Assembly (NCBI GenBank): GCA_905221605.1 | Contig: CAJNDS010002757.1 | Span: 1,078,501 to 1,142,500 of the forward strand | From: Symbiodinium natans | Lineage: Eukaryota > Sar > Dinophyceae > Suessiales > Symbiodiniaceae | DNA: 64,000 bases | Reading direction: 5' to 3' | Shown here: positions 11,651 to 22,263 of the stretch, piece by piece | Layout of the letters: every line of letters begins with the position of its first letter | Numbering within the stretch: position 1 is the first letter of the stretch | The notes under the pieces: model-generated | What the model saw: only the letters and a program-made list of their open reading frames with translations | Told to the model about the DNA's origin: nothing | Database searches by the model: none | Translations under genes and position numbers: made by a program

Positions 11651-12290
11651 GTTTAGGATTTGGGGCCTTTTGGATTTTGTGGGGTTTGCGGTTTCGGGCA
11701 TCAGGACAGCTAGCGAAGCTCGGACGCTAAAGCCATAACGTTGTCTGGGCCCTTGTGAGTTAATGCTTTGGCGACGCGCCTGGTTTTTCCAGCTTCCGCT
11801 GCAACGAGGCCACATAGTGTAGGGACCTATCTCCGAATCTTAGTGGGGTAACATTTTACATGCTTAAGCGACTTAAAACTCAATAAGGAATAGACATATA
11901 AACTTTTAAAAATATCCCAGCCATGAACTGGAGATCTAATGGACTGGTCTTTAGACTATGGGGGATACTTGAAGTTATATGGAGGATCATATCGAATACT
12001 TCGGGTTTAGCATGGATGCTTTTGTTGCTACTGCCGCAAGCCAGCTACCCTCGAGGTTTAGATGTCAAACGCCGGTGCCTCACTGTGAATCCCCCTAACA
12101 AAGTGCTCCCGCTGAGGCTCTGAACCAAACTTATTCCAGGACATCCCATTACCCTAAACCCTGAACCCATGTGCTCGGGCCCAAAACCCCTAACATGAGT
12201 CTTGTTAGGGTTTAGGACTGTTAAATGCGGCTACTGAGTCAGCCCGTAGTAGGGTCAGGATGAGTCAAGGCCTCAAATAAGACTACTGAG

Positions 12291-12410
12291 AGCCTCAGGG
12301 CCTTAGTTGAGAAGCTTCAAGCACGCGGGGCTGCAAACCTCCTACCCGCCAACCACGGGAAGGTGGGGAGCCAACTCAGCGCGTCCGCCAGGAAAAGGAA
12401 GCAGCTCAAG
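12291..12410 (+). CDS. long internal exon of an unrecognised gene
   Basis: A 120-nt exon of 40 codons, phase 0 at both ends. The acceptor is CTACTGAG and the donor is a GA type (AAG followed by GATTTT). The peptide runs from SLRALVEKLQARGAANLLPA to SASARKRKQLK, so it is basic and probably partly helical. The next probable exon lies near 12967-13030 (KPLTALASYLMSCLPDTYTA). Not recognised. Confidence 0.5.
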
Positions 12411-13030
12411 GATTTTTCGGGGTTAGGGTTTAATTATGGCCGAAGACGACGACCAGATTTTGGTTTGTGTTTTTTCAGACTGAGGGTGCGTCTGGGTGCA
12501 TCTTTGAAAGTTGTGTTTAGCTGGGTTTTGGAGTTGGAGAACGGTAGGGTACCGTGTTTATTTGTCGTTTCCGTTTCACAGGTACACAAGTTGACAATTT
12601 GACAATTGACCACTGGGAAGTCGGACGCAAGAGTGCTCATCGCAAAGTCTAGCCCATGTATAGGAGTCCGAGTCGGAATCCTTGAGCGCCACAGCGTTGT
12701 GTCGTGGGACCTGCAAGGTGCAGCATGAAACAGTTCAGTCACTTCATTATTCGCGACAGACAGTCCCTCGAAACCCGAAACCTAAGCCCCCTGAACCTCA
12801 GCAGGTATTCGTATCGATATGTTTCCCTCGGACAAATCTCCCCAACTTGAACTCCGCGACGGAAGGGGGCGATGATGCTTGCACAGCCCCCTGAGCTTTT
12901 AAGAAAGGCACTCGGTAGGTCGAACCAGAACGTCTTGTCGAGTCACTCACCCAACTCACTCGCAACTTGAAGCCGCTGACAGCCCTGGCCTCTTACTTGA
13001 TGAGCTGCTTACCCGACACATACACCGCCT

Positions 13031-14548
13031 GCCTGAGCTTCAAGCCCTAAACCTGTCATGCCGCAGAGTTTCTGCCTCTGTCACGCGTGTCGGGGGTTGG
13101 GGGGGGCCTGCGGGGCCCCTGGCCAAGGCGAGCCGCATGTAAAGCGGGAGGGGCACTTCTGGGTCTAAAGCTTTTTTGCGTTCATTTTGACATGTTCAGG
13201 TGCGTTTGCATTTGTTTACTGTTAGAGCTTTCGGGGGGACAGGGTTGTCAAGCTTGGGCAAGTTGTGGGCCCTAATGGACTTGAGCATGAGTGCAAACTG
13301 ACATGACTGTACGGTATACTATCATCTCCTGACTAGGCCTGTCATCGAAAGCCTCATGTGTTGATGCTGGGGCTGGAAGTCGAATACACTTAGGCCCAGC
13401 CCGCACCCCGCATCTCCATTCTATGTTTGGTGCGAATCTGTCCAGCAGTCGTCCCAGTTAGAGTTGTACGCAGCTAGCGTGACAGTGGCAAGCGCCCATA
13501 CGCGTCTAGCAGGTGCCAGCTTAGTTCGCGAGAGTGCTTGTTGTTGACCAGATGGCGGGCGCCGATGGCGAACGAGGCCAGGGACCAACAGCTGCTGAGT
13601 GGCGTGTGTCAATGGAGAAAGGTCTTCCTTGTGCTATTCTCCCAAACGCCCACAAGCCTTCAACCTCAAAACACACTCACAACCGACTTGAAACGCAACT
13701 GCCTACGAGCACGTGGAGTTCAACAACTGCAAGTCAGCTTGCTAAGGTGCCATCCCCAAGCACCCGCCGCGCGCTTTGATGTTTGGGGTTTTTCTTCCGG
13801 TGACCCAGCTTGGGTACCTTTAAAGGCCCCTTGTTGCGGCGCAAGGGTCTGGAAGGTTTGGTGAGGTGACTACTTTGGCGGTTGAGGAGTTGAGAGGTTC
13901 GGGAGTCTAGCCCAAGTATACGATAGTCCACATTCATTGTAGGAACGGTAACCCCCTCAAAAGAAAAGGGTACCCCCCTGCTTTCGGACACCCCAAGCCT
14001 TACCCATTCTGATTAGAAATAGTCTTTACAAAACGGGCCTGGCAAACAAGCTTGAAGCTGTTCTTCTTGATGTTGGGGTTTAGGGCCGAGGGCCTAGGGT
14101 TCACAGGGTTTAGGGTTCAAAAAAAATGCGTTTGGTGTTCACGGGTTTGAGGGTTTGGACAGTTTATGGCTGGAGGCGGGAGGCTAATCAGCGCTGCAGT
14201 GCTTTGTCATTGCATCGGCGCTCAGTAGGTAGCCTTTGTTTGACCTTTGGCTGGTGGGATTGCGGGCCTTGTCCACCATGGGCTACCATTTACAGTAGGG
14301 CAGTACGGTCTATGGACTGCGTTTGGCTGGGACATCCACGGCGATTTACATGCGCGCGACCCCCTTGTCTAGCGGAACATCTCTACTTCATGTATGTACG
14401 CTAGCCCAGCGGAACCGATCTGACACCAAATTCCTCAAAATCACCCCTGGTTGGGCAGTCTTAAAGCCATACTCCATAACAAAGACCCCCAAAATAGGCC
14501 CTGAATTTATTAAGGTCAGCCCCTGCCCCCCGCACAATTCCACCTGAG
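13031..14548. other. intergenic or intronic stretch with few telomeric repeats
   Basis: I see no confident gene here. A possible exon lies near 14033-14070 (GLANKLEAVLLDVG). The stretch 13957-13990 shares AAAAGGGTACCCC-TGTTTTCGG with 43040-43065, a small dispersed sequence. Open frames on both strands overlap and look like shadows. Confidence 0.35.
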
Positions 14549-17500
14549 GCAGCAGCTCTTCTTTGACAATGTCAATCCTGCGACGCGGCTACTGGAGAAG
14601 CGGCGGCAGATGTGCGGGGACTCGGAAAATCTGGGAGTTCTGCCTCCGAAACCAGGGTACCTTCTTGGGGGGTCTTTTACGGCATGTATAACAGGGGTGT
14701 AATCAGCGGCATGCGCCTCCCATCCCATCATCGCCAGTAGTGCTCAAGTCCGGTGGCTGCAGCCCCCAACCCAAAGCGAGCGACGGACGCCCAAAGGACC
14801 TTCTCCCAAAAAAAACCAGCCAGTCGCACGTGTTTCGGCGTGGGTGCAGGTACGAAGTGCAGGACGCCCTAGAGAACCAGAAGGCATCGCATCTCTGTGG
14901 GTTTCGGAGAGATACGGGCATTTGAAGATTGGGGCCCCCCAACATGCCCCAATCCCCCGACCTTGGACCTACACCCTGCCTCACCGTAGGAACCCCTAAA
15001 CCCGAAGCCCTGACCCCAAATTCATGAAACCTCCATGTGGGCTCTGGGGTAGAGGGCCTATAGAGGTGGGCAGTTAGGCGAGTTGGAGGCATAAGCTGCA
15101 TTTCTCTGCTGTTTAGGGCTTGCAGTGTAGGGTGTTCTTCGGGTGATGGTTTAGGGCTCGTGTTTGGTTGGTCCATCCATTGGCACTAAAGCATTTAACC
15201 CCTACATTCCTCAGTTCCAGTGAGCCTCTCGGCCCTGCAAAAGCCCAAAGTCCATAGCTAATGAAACCCTGAAGCCTTAACACCCGTCCGAAAAAGCAAG
15301 CGCGGAACCCATCCTATTTCCTCTGACTAGAACGATGTTCTTTGTTTATAATCATGGTTGCTATCGTGATCAATGCCAGTATCATTCTGCTTATGACTAT
15401 GACAGTTATTATTCGTACTACACATGTTGGAGGTCAATCTCGACGCGTCCACTCCCCTCAACTTAGGAGGGCGTAAAACGAAGGATATTGCTCACGGAAA
15501 AGGATAAACCCTGAACCCAAAACCCTAAACCACTCATAGCTTTCATGGCTTAGATTTATATATATATATATGAAGTAGGGTTTATATTTCTGTTTTTGGT
15601 GAGTGTATAGAAGGTTCCTTTTTAATATTGGTGAGTGTATACATTGGGTGTCCTTTTCGGGGTACAAGAAATATATACCCTGCTTCAAGATCATGACATT
15701 CAGACTTCGATGCCCTCAGGCGCTGTAAACCCTGTAAGGCTTGCACAGTCTTCGCCTTTGTGGGAGGCCAGGTTCGCCAAGGAGGAGGACCAGTTCCGAA
15801 AGAAGGAAGAGCAGCTACGGGTCAAGGACAGTGGTCGCGACCGGGAAATTGGGGTTAGGGTTTATAGGGGGGAGAGGGGGTTGGGATTTTGGGGCCCTGG
15901 CTTTGCGGCTTTGAATTCGAATTCCCCTTGAAGCACGCGCGCGCGCGTGCGCGCCAGCCAAGAGCCCGCCCTCAAACCCAGAATCCTCGAACCCTTGACA
16001 ACCCCCCCTCATAACCCTGAACCGAATATGTATCCTAAAAACGCCAAAGATTTTTGAAGCCTCTATGGAGCCTGGGCCCGAACCCCAAACCCTATGCCCT
16101 ATGCCTATACCGTATACCCGAAGCCCTAAGCCCTAAACCCACACCCCAAGCCCTAAACTCTTAATCGTGCATAGGCAGCCTTGAATCTGTGCGCCATGCA
16201 GATTTTGTGGCCCCTCCCCCTAATATTAAACCCCCCCCCCTACCCCCTAATATTAAATACCCCCCCCCTCCATTATAGTTATATTGTAGGATGTAGGGGG
16301 ATTTAATATGAGGGGGTAGGGGGGGGGGGTTAATTTTGGGGGGAGGGGAGTAATTTGGGTACCTGTGTCTCCTTCTACCCTAAACACTAAACCCTAAACC
16401 CCAAACCCTAAACCCTAAACCCTAAACCCTAAACTTGGGAACCTGCAACCTGCGGGAGTCTACGGGGAACCGAATTTCCCAATTGAGAGAGCCACGAGAG
16501 GATCTCCAGCTCCAAAATCAGCTGGTGAAGTTCAACAAGTTCCTCCAGGATAACGAGGCCGCGGCCTCTTTGTTGGGGGTGGGGGGGATTCGGGTTTAGG
16601 GTTTAGGGTTTAGGGTTTAGGGTTCCTTCTGGGTCCTTGAAGAGCAGTTTAGGGCTGGAGGGGCTTAGGGTTTTCAGGATATGAATACTTTTTTTTTTTT
16701 TTTTGGGGGGGGGGGGGTTATAGTCTTGAAAGGTTCCGGCTTTTGGCTTTGGGTTAGGGTTTCGGATTTATTTCAGGGTTCTGGCCTTCTAAGGGTCAGG
16801 GCGCTTGATGCATCTCCTCCCTGAACCCCTAAGACCCTCTAAGTCCTGTAGGCCCTCTACACCCTAAGCCCACAGCCCCCAGAAAAGCCCTAAACCCTAA
16901 ACCCTAAACCCTAAGCCTTAAACCCTAGACCCTAAAGCTCCTGAAGCCCTAAACCCTTCAAGAGCTTGCATCTCTGAGCCCCCCCTCAACCTCGTGAGGC
17001 CGGCTCCGCAGGCCTTGAACTACAGCTTCTAAGTCTATATCCCCCTTGGGCATTGTTTTTTTTTGTTTTTTATACAAAACCCAAGAGGATATAAAAAAAA
17101 AAATGAAGGTTCTAAGGGGAGTATAGAAGTTAGCCCCCGCACCCCTAAAGTGAATTCCAGAAAGTTGGAACATGGGGTTTAGGATGATGAGTGCTGGGTT
17201 TCCCCAATACTTTCCCTTAAGGGTATTGAAGGAGAAGGATGTTCCAACTTTCTGGAGTTTACTTTAGGGCCTTCACAGGGCTTACAGGGTTTTAGGGTTT
17301 TTAGGCTTTGTAGTCTTGGGGTTTAGCCCTTTTCTCCCTTCAGCCCCCAAATCACATGATTCCCTGCCCTAAACCCACCAGAAACGCCCACAGACTCCTC
17401 TTTGGGGCTTTCCCGGGCGTCCGTTTGCAAACTGAGGCCAAGCGCCAGCGCTCAGAGAAGAGGGCTGCAGAGGAAGCCGCCAGGGACTCAGCGTAGAAAG

Positions 17501-20500
17501 CAGCTGAGCAGTGACAACTGCTCGTTTTCACTGGTTCTGCTAGTTCTTCGGCCCGAAGAAGAGTCAGGCATTTCCCCTTTCTTGAGGGCTAAACCCTAAA
17601 CCCTAAACCCTAAACCCTAAACCCTAAACCCTAAGGGTTTCGGAGGGGGGGGGGGTAGCTGTAGTGGATATTGCGGCCGGAGGAGCTGCAGGTGACTACG
17701 TCGCTATGTTTCAGGTCATGTCTGTGCACATCATTAAAATTAATCTTTACGGACACATACGTATCTTGAAGTTATAGTTTCGCAGATTGAGTCTGAATGC
17801 ACATATTGTACTTTTGGTGTTTTTTGCAAGCACTTCTGCAGGCCATTTTGGCGCAGAGCACTTTCGACATTTCGCTCTTTTTTTTGCGTTGTGGATCGAG
17901 GCATGGGGTCTCCGAAGCCGTTTGGCCTCAAGTTTTGGACACAACCGCCCCGCAGCAGCCCAGACAGTGCCATGGCCCGCCACTCCCTCCTTGCCTCCTT
18001 GCTCCTCTTCGCCTTGGCCCTCCTCCTCGCTCCCCTGGCCATCTCCTTCACCGGGCTCCCTGCTCTTCGTGCCTCGCCGCGCGTCCTTGCGCGGGCCGAG
18101 GGGAACTTGGGAGGCGACTTCTGGGCGCACCCCTGGGCCGAGGAGTTGGCAGCGAGCCCCAAGGGCGACGACATGGAGTTCGAAGACGTTGTCGAGCCTT
18201 GGCTTTCTTCTGGCTGGCTCTTAGGACTTTAACTTTTTGGGTTTTTGTAGAAATGATAACTACAATAAGGGGCCTAAAAGTTAAACTTTTTGGAGGGGTT
18301 CAGAAGTCAGCCAAGGAGCACTTCAACAACAAGAGGACCGAGGAGGGCCTCGAGGTGCTGGAGCCAGGCAGCAGCCCCTTGGTGATCTTGGAGGGCATCG
18401 TCTTGAACTCAGGATTGAGCGGGCAGACTGGCATGAACAAGGCGCAGCGGATTGCCGACGGCATCCAGGCGAGCTCTTTCTTGCTCAGCGAGCTCACCGA
18501 GTGATGTCTGAGCTGTTGGCAGCGCTCCATTCGGTTCCGGTGCACACAAACCTGACGTCGGCCATTTGAGCCGCATCAGTTGATCCGTGCGGTGGTCGCT
18601 TGGGACTGGCGGAGCCGAAGGCGTGAGCAACGCGCATGCAAGCCGGTGGATGCAGGGCTGCCCTGCTAGTGCTGGCCATGCCGTTGCTCATTGCTCCGCT
18701 TGTTTGCTGCGCTGCCGTTTTCTTTCTCGAGCTCGCATGTTTTAGTGCGTGCGCCAGCTGACCTCAGGCAGACAGATGTGGTAAGTTTCACGTGAGTTAA
18801 GGATTGCAGATCACAAAAAAGAGGCGTCCGATCAAATACGTGAACAGCACTCACACAGGCCAAAAACACCCAAAACAACACCAATCAGCCCGTTGAGTAT
18901 GTTTCCATGGCTAGTACCAGCTGCCTACCTCTCTGCTTGCTTGCCTGCTTATCTTCTCAGCTACTTTGCTGTGCTGCTTTCCTAGCAGCAAGCTCTTCTC
19001 ACACCCGGGGCACACAACTGCGGCGCCTTAAGCACCAGGATGGGAGTTACTGACAGGCCTGGCCCAACGCCAACTCCAAACCCCAAACTTTTGGAGCTGC
19101 TTTCGTGGGCAAACTAAAGCCAGAAACCGGAACTAAACCCTGAACCTACAACCCAAAAACGGCCCTCCAGCACCTGGGGCGAGCCAAGGCCCAAATAAAG
19201 CAGAAAGATGATGAGATCCTGGACCTTGAAAAGCAGGCCTGGGAGGTTTTGGGGGTCCAGCTAATTCGGGTTTGGGGGGCTTAGGATTCAGGTTTGAGGG
19301 CTTTATGACGGGTACTTCGGGCGTCGAACATGGCTGCATGGACTTGCGATGCAACTTTGCCGCGGGTGGGGGGGGGGGGGGGGGGGGGATTGTTCCAAAT
19401 CTTCAAATACCCCTGCTGAAATACCCCTGCTGTTACTTTTGCACCCTAAACCCTAAACCCTAAAACCCTAAAAAACTCAGTGTGCTTACCGCCCTGCTTT
19501 GGTCGGAAGGGCGCAGCTCGTATTTTTGCCATGAATGCCATGAAGGGCTGAAATACCTAGCTGCTCAGTGGGTGAACTGTAGCCTCGCGCGTAGGCGCTA
19601 AGCTTGGGCTTCCCATAGCCAGGCCATTAGTATGATTCGGGAGATTTAGGGTTTGGGGTTTATGGCTTCCATTCACACCCCAAACTAACCCTTTGGGCCC
19701 TGAAGTGACGCAAAGAGAGTCCACAAGGTGGACAAGGGGAGGAGTTGCCTCCCCTCCTCTTTCCACACCTCCCCGCCCAAACAAAAAGCCAAACAATTAA
19801 AGTACCGACGGCCTGGCACCCACTCCAAACGAAAGCCAAAAGCAAAAGGCAAGCAAGTTAGTCTGTCGAGCGCGGCACCGAACAACTTTTTAATTCTCGG
19901 ATCCGGGGATATAGAGTTTACAGGGTTTAGGGTTGATAGGATTTCGGGGTTGTGGGGAGGTTGATCATTGGGGAGGGTCGGGGGAGGGGGGGCTTGGGTT
20001 GTCTTCCGTGTGGTTGTTTAGGGCTGAGGTCTAAACAAATGAACATAGAAGCCCTAAACCCGAAACCCTACACCCTAAACCCTATGTTCTGTCGGAAGCG
20101 CGCTTGCCCCTGCAGCTTGAAGACAGCAAAGCTCTTTGCTCCAAGCTGGAAGAGGAGAAAGACAGGAACATGAAATACGAGGAGTCCGTGCCCATAACCA
20201 AGGAGGGTTATAGCGTTTCGGATTTAGGGTTCACCATTAGGGATCATGATGCTCGCGCTTTGGGGCAGCAAGGGATTGCGTTTAGGCCTCTATAGGCTTT
20301 GCAAGCCAACTACTGCGAAGCATTTTGTTTAAGCGCGCAGTTGCTCATCAGGGTAGTACGAAGGCGAAGGCAGCATGGCTTGCGTAAGGTTTTGAGCGTC
20401 ATATGTGTCCTTCAAGGAGTCATTGCGCATCAATCGCCGCGTTGACACCCTGGGCCCTAAGCCCGAAGCCATAAACCCTGAACCCCGACCAAGGACCTGC

Positions 20501-21899
20501 TCAGTTTGTTGTACGTGTTCTTTTCGTTTTTCTTGGGGGTGGGAGGGTTGTTCAATATTTGGGCTCCCTAAAGGTTACCTTTTGGTAACAGATTTCCGTT
20601 AAGACTCACTGCTTCTCAAACTGGAATTCAGCCGTTGCATCCCCAAGCCGTATAAACCAAACCGAAGGAACCCCCTAAAAAGCTCTGAAAAACCCTAAAC
20701 CCTAAACCCTAAACCCTAAACCCTAAACCCTAAACCCCCTGTTCCGCAGCCGCTTCTGTTCTTATGGCTTTATAACGCCGAAAGAGCCCGTCAGAAGTCG
20801 CAGCTGCGTGCTGCCTTCTGAGACGCGCGGGATCCCAGATCTTGGAGAGGGAAGGGCGGCACTTTTTAGGGGAGTCCGGGGTCTCAACCCGGTTTAGGGT
20901 TCAGGGATTAGGGTTTAGGGTTTGGGGTTTAGGGTTTAGGGTATCTATACAATCTAATGGCCCTTTAATTTTTTTTAGGGGCTTAGGGTGTCGGACTGGC
21001 CGTCGACCGCAGAAGAACGCAAGATCAGAGAGGATCCCTGGTACCCGGAACCTCCAAGACCCTCAACCCCCTCCCCACCCCCTCAGCCCCCTCAACCCCC
21101 CCTCAACCCCCTCAACCCCCTCAACCCCCTCAACCCCCTTCAACCCCCCTCAACCCCCTCAACCCAATCCCAGAATCAGCGTTCGGAGGATGGAGGCTCC
21201 GTCAAACAGTTGCCCCGAGAATGCCTTCCACGATTTAAGCGGCGTCCTCCTCGCGGAAATGCAGAAGATGGCGACCTGGCATGGCTTCTGAGTTCTTGTT
21301 GCTGGGGTAATGGGTTTGGGGTTTAGGGTTTAGGGCTTAGGGCTTGGGGTTTGGGGTTTGGGGTTTGGGGTTTAGCAGGCTTCGGGCACTTTGCAGTCGG
21401 TCCTCGGGTCGTTTCGGGCATTCTTTAAGATTGTGGGGTTTGCGGGTATCGGTGTTCAGGTTTAGGGATTCAGCATTTTGTGGTGGCTTTGTTGGTTTGG
21501 CCAGGGCGGGGAGTCGCGGAGCATTACTGCCAGAGGCCCGCATGTCCTTGGTCACAAATGGGACCCTGCACTTGTAAGACAAAACGCTCCTTCTTACCAA
21601 CAAATTCGGGTTGAAATATATGGCTTCAAGTTCTTATACCCCTAAACCCCAAACCCTAAGAACGACTAAGGGACCCTAAGCATCATAGCAGAAATCGCCC
21701 TCCAATGCTCGCGGAAGCCTGCTCTCACACCCTCTAAAAGCCCAAACCCCCAAGGTTTAGGGAAGAGGGGCCTAGGGTTTAGGGTTTAGGCCGGGTTTAG
21801 GGTTTAGGGTTTAGGGTTTAGGGTCACAGACTCAAAGTTCCTAAGGTGGACAAGTTGCAAGAGAAGATGAGCGAAGAGCTGCGCGCCTCGTCAGAGTAA
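14549..21899 (+). CDS. CCDC42/CFAP73-like axonemal coiled-coil protein (DUF4200 domain), multi-exon
   Basis: Exons: 14549-14611 (GT donor), 14850-14883 (GC), 15767-15830 (GT), 16499-16557 (GC), 17437-17484 (GA), 19171-19236 or 19245, 20116-20181 (GA), probably about 20417-20455, and a probable terminal exon 21846-21899 (VDKLQEKMSEELRASSE then TAA). The phases join correctly. The joined reading has the hallmark order TRLLEKRRQMYEVQDALENQ, then FRKKEEQLRVKDKDLQLQ, then LVKFNKFLQDNEAKRQRSEK, which is the DUF4200 pattern of CCDC42 and CFAP73. In Chlamydomonas, FAP73 belongs to the MIA complex that modifies inner-arm dynein of cilia. The 5' end is not located. The intron between exons 5 and 6 contains a separate gene (17972-18504). 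Family assignment is from memory of the motif; assignment of the last two exons is weaker. Confidence 0.72.
16211..16348. repeat. 138-bp imperfect hairpin with poly-C/poly-G arms
   Basis: The left arm holds two CCCCCTAATATTAAA-type blocks separated by poly-C. The right arm is their inverse (ATTTAATATGAGGGGGTAGG and poly-G). It sits in an intron of the CCDC42-like gene between its exons at 15767 and 16499. Confidence 0.8.
17035..17126. mobile_element. short TIR element, family C, copy 1
   Basis: It starts CTATATCCCCCTTGGG and ends AAGGGGAGTATAG, an inverted pair. The interior (TTTTTTGTTTTTTATACA, ACCCAAGAGG) matches the copy at 41333-41428. Length 92 bp, non-coding, intronic. Confidence 0.65.
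17588..17634 (+). repeat. (CCCTAAA)n array
   Basis: About seven heptamers. It is the last array before the array-free stretch 17640-19440 that holds the nested gene. Confidence 0.95.
17841..17858 (+). other. possible older spliced-leader relic
   Basis: GGCCATTTTGGCGCAGAG contains the 11-base core GCCATTTTGGC of the dinoflagellate spliced leader and an imperfect CAAG-like end. It lies 70 bp upstream of the better relic at 17911, as expected for repeated rounds of retroposition. An 11-base core alone is weak evidence. Confidence 0.4.
17911..17932 (+). other. dinoflagellate spliced-leader (DinoSL) relic
   Basis: The sequence TCCGAAGCCG followed by TTTGGCCTCAAG matches the 22-nt dinoflagellate trans-spliced leader at 19 or 20 positions, with two substitutions and one compensating gap pair. 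It lies 40 bp upstream of the ATG at 17972, the right distance for the 5' end of a former mature mRNA. A leader sequence in genomic DNA directly before a gene is the known signature of mRNA reintegration in dinoflagellates. Confidence 0.75.
17972..18504 (+). CDS. secreted or plastid-targeted small protein (probable retrogene with one intron)
   Basis: Starting at ATG 17972 the first 31 residues form a strong signal peptide (MARHSLLASLLLFALALLLA, then PLAISF). It is followed by FTGLP, resembling the FVAP-type motif that opens dinoflagellate plastid transit peptides, and an Ala/Arg-rich stretch (LRASPRVLARAEG). Exon 1 probably ends at 18187 or 18190 (GT donor, phase 0). Exon 2 is 18304-18504 after TTCAG and ends ASSFLLSELTE, TGA. 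Product about 138 residues. I do not recognise the mature part (EEGLEVLEPGSSPLVILEGI and following). The gene lies wholly inside an intron of the CCDC42-like gene, on the same strand, in a stretch without telomeric arrays and with spliced-leader relics upstream. A plastid location is inferred from the leader alone. Confidence 0.65.
18188..18303 (+). other. intron of the nested gene, with inverted-repeat character
   Basis: This 113-116-nt intron holds GGACTTTAACTTTTTGGG near its left side and CCTAAAAGTTAAACTTTTTGG near its right, an imperfect inverted pair around GTAG-N9-CTAC. Loosely similar sequences occur at 1177-1240 and 25490-25556, the latter also ending just before an exon. Confidence 0.4.
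20695..20735 (+). repeat. (CCCTAAA)n array
   Basis: Six heptamers, intronic. Confidence 0.95.
21051..21167 (+). repeat. CCCCCTCAA minisatellite
   Basis: About ten tandem CCCCCTCAA units between about 21060 and 21165. The proline-rich frames across it are low-complexity translations. Confidence 0.85.
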
Positions 21900-22263
21900 A
21901 GCCGTGCGTCGGGGGCTCCGGGCCTTGCTTTGGGTCATCTTGTGGTTGAGTTTGGGATTCGGGGTTTAGGGTTTAGGGCTGGGTTTTGGGGTTTAGGGTT
22001 TGGGTTTTTGGGGTTCCGGCTTAAGGTTCAGGATCGCGCGGCTAGAGTGTTGTTGGTGTCTGTGTTTGGTGTTTCGGGAGCTTGCCAGCAGCACGCAGCA
22101 AGTTCAGCTATGTTTTTGTTCATAGGATGTGGTGGCTGCAGTTTGTTTGTCAAACCTGCTGCTCGGCACGGACATTGCCTTAGATCCATCATCCCTCAAC
22201 CCGAACCCCCTGCGACTTCTTGAGCCAAACTCCCAAAAAAACCCTTTACCCTGAAACCTTTAG

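Noticed and set aside
17797-18504. 235-codon + strand ORF as one continuous protein
   Set aside because: The first part is out of frame with the signal-peptide gene, and the middle crosses the intron; only its last 66 codons are used as exon 2.
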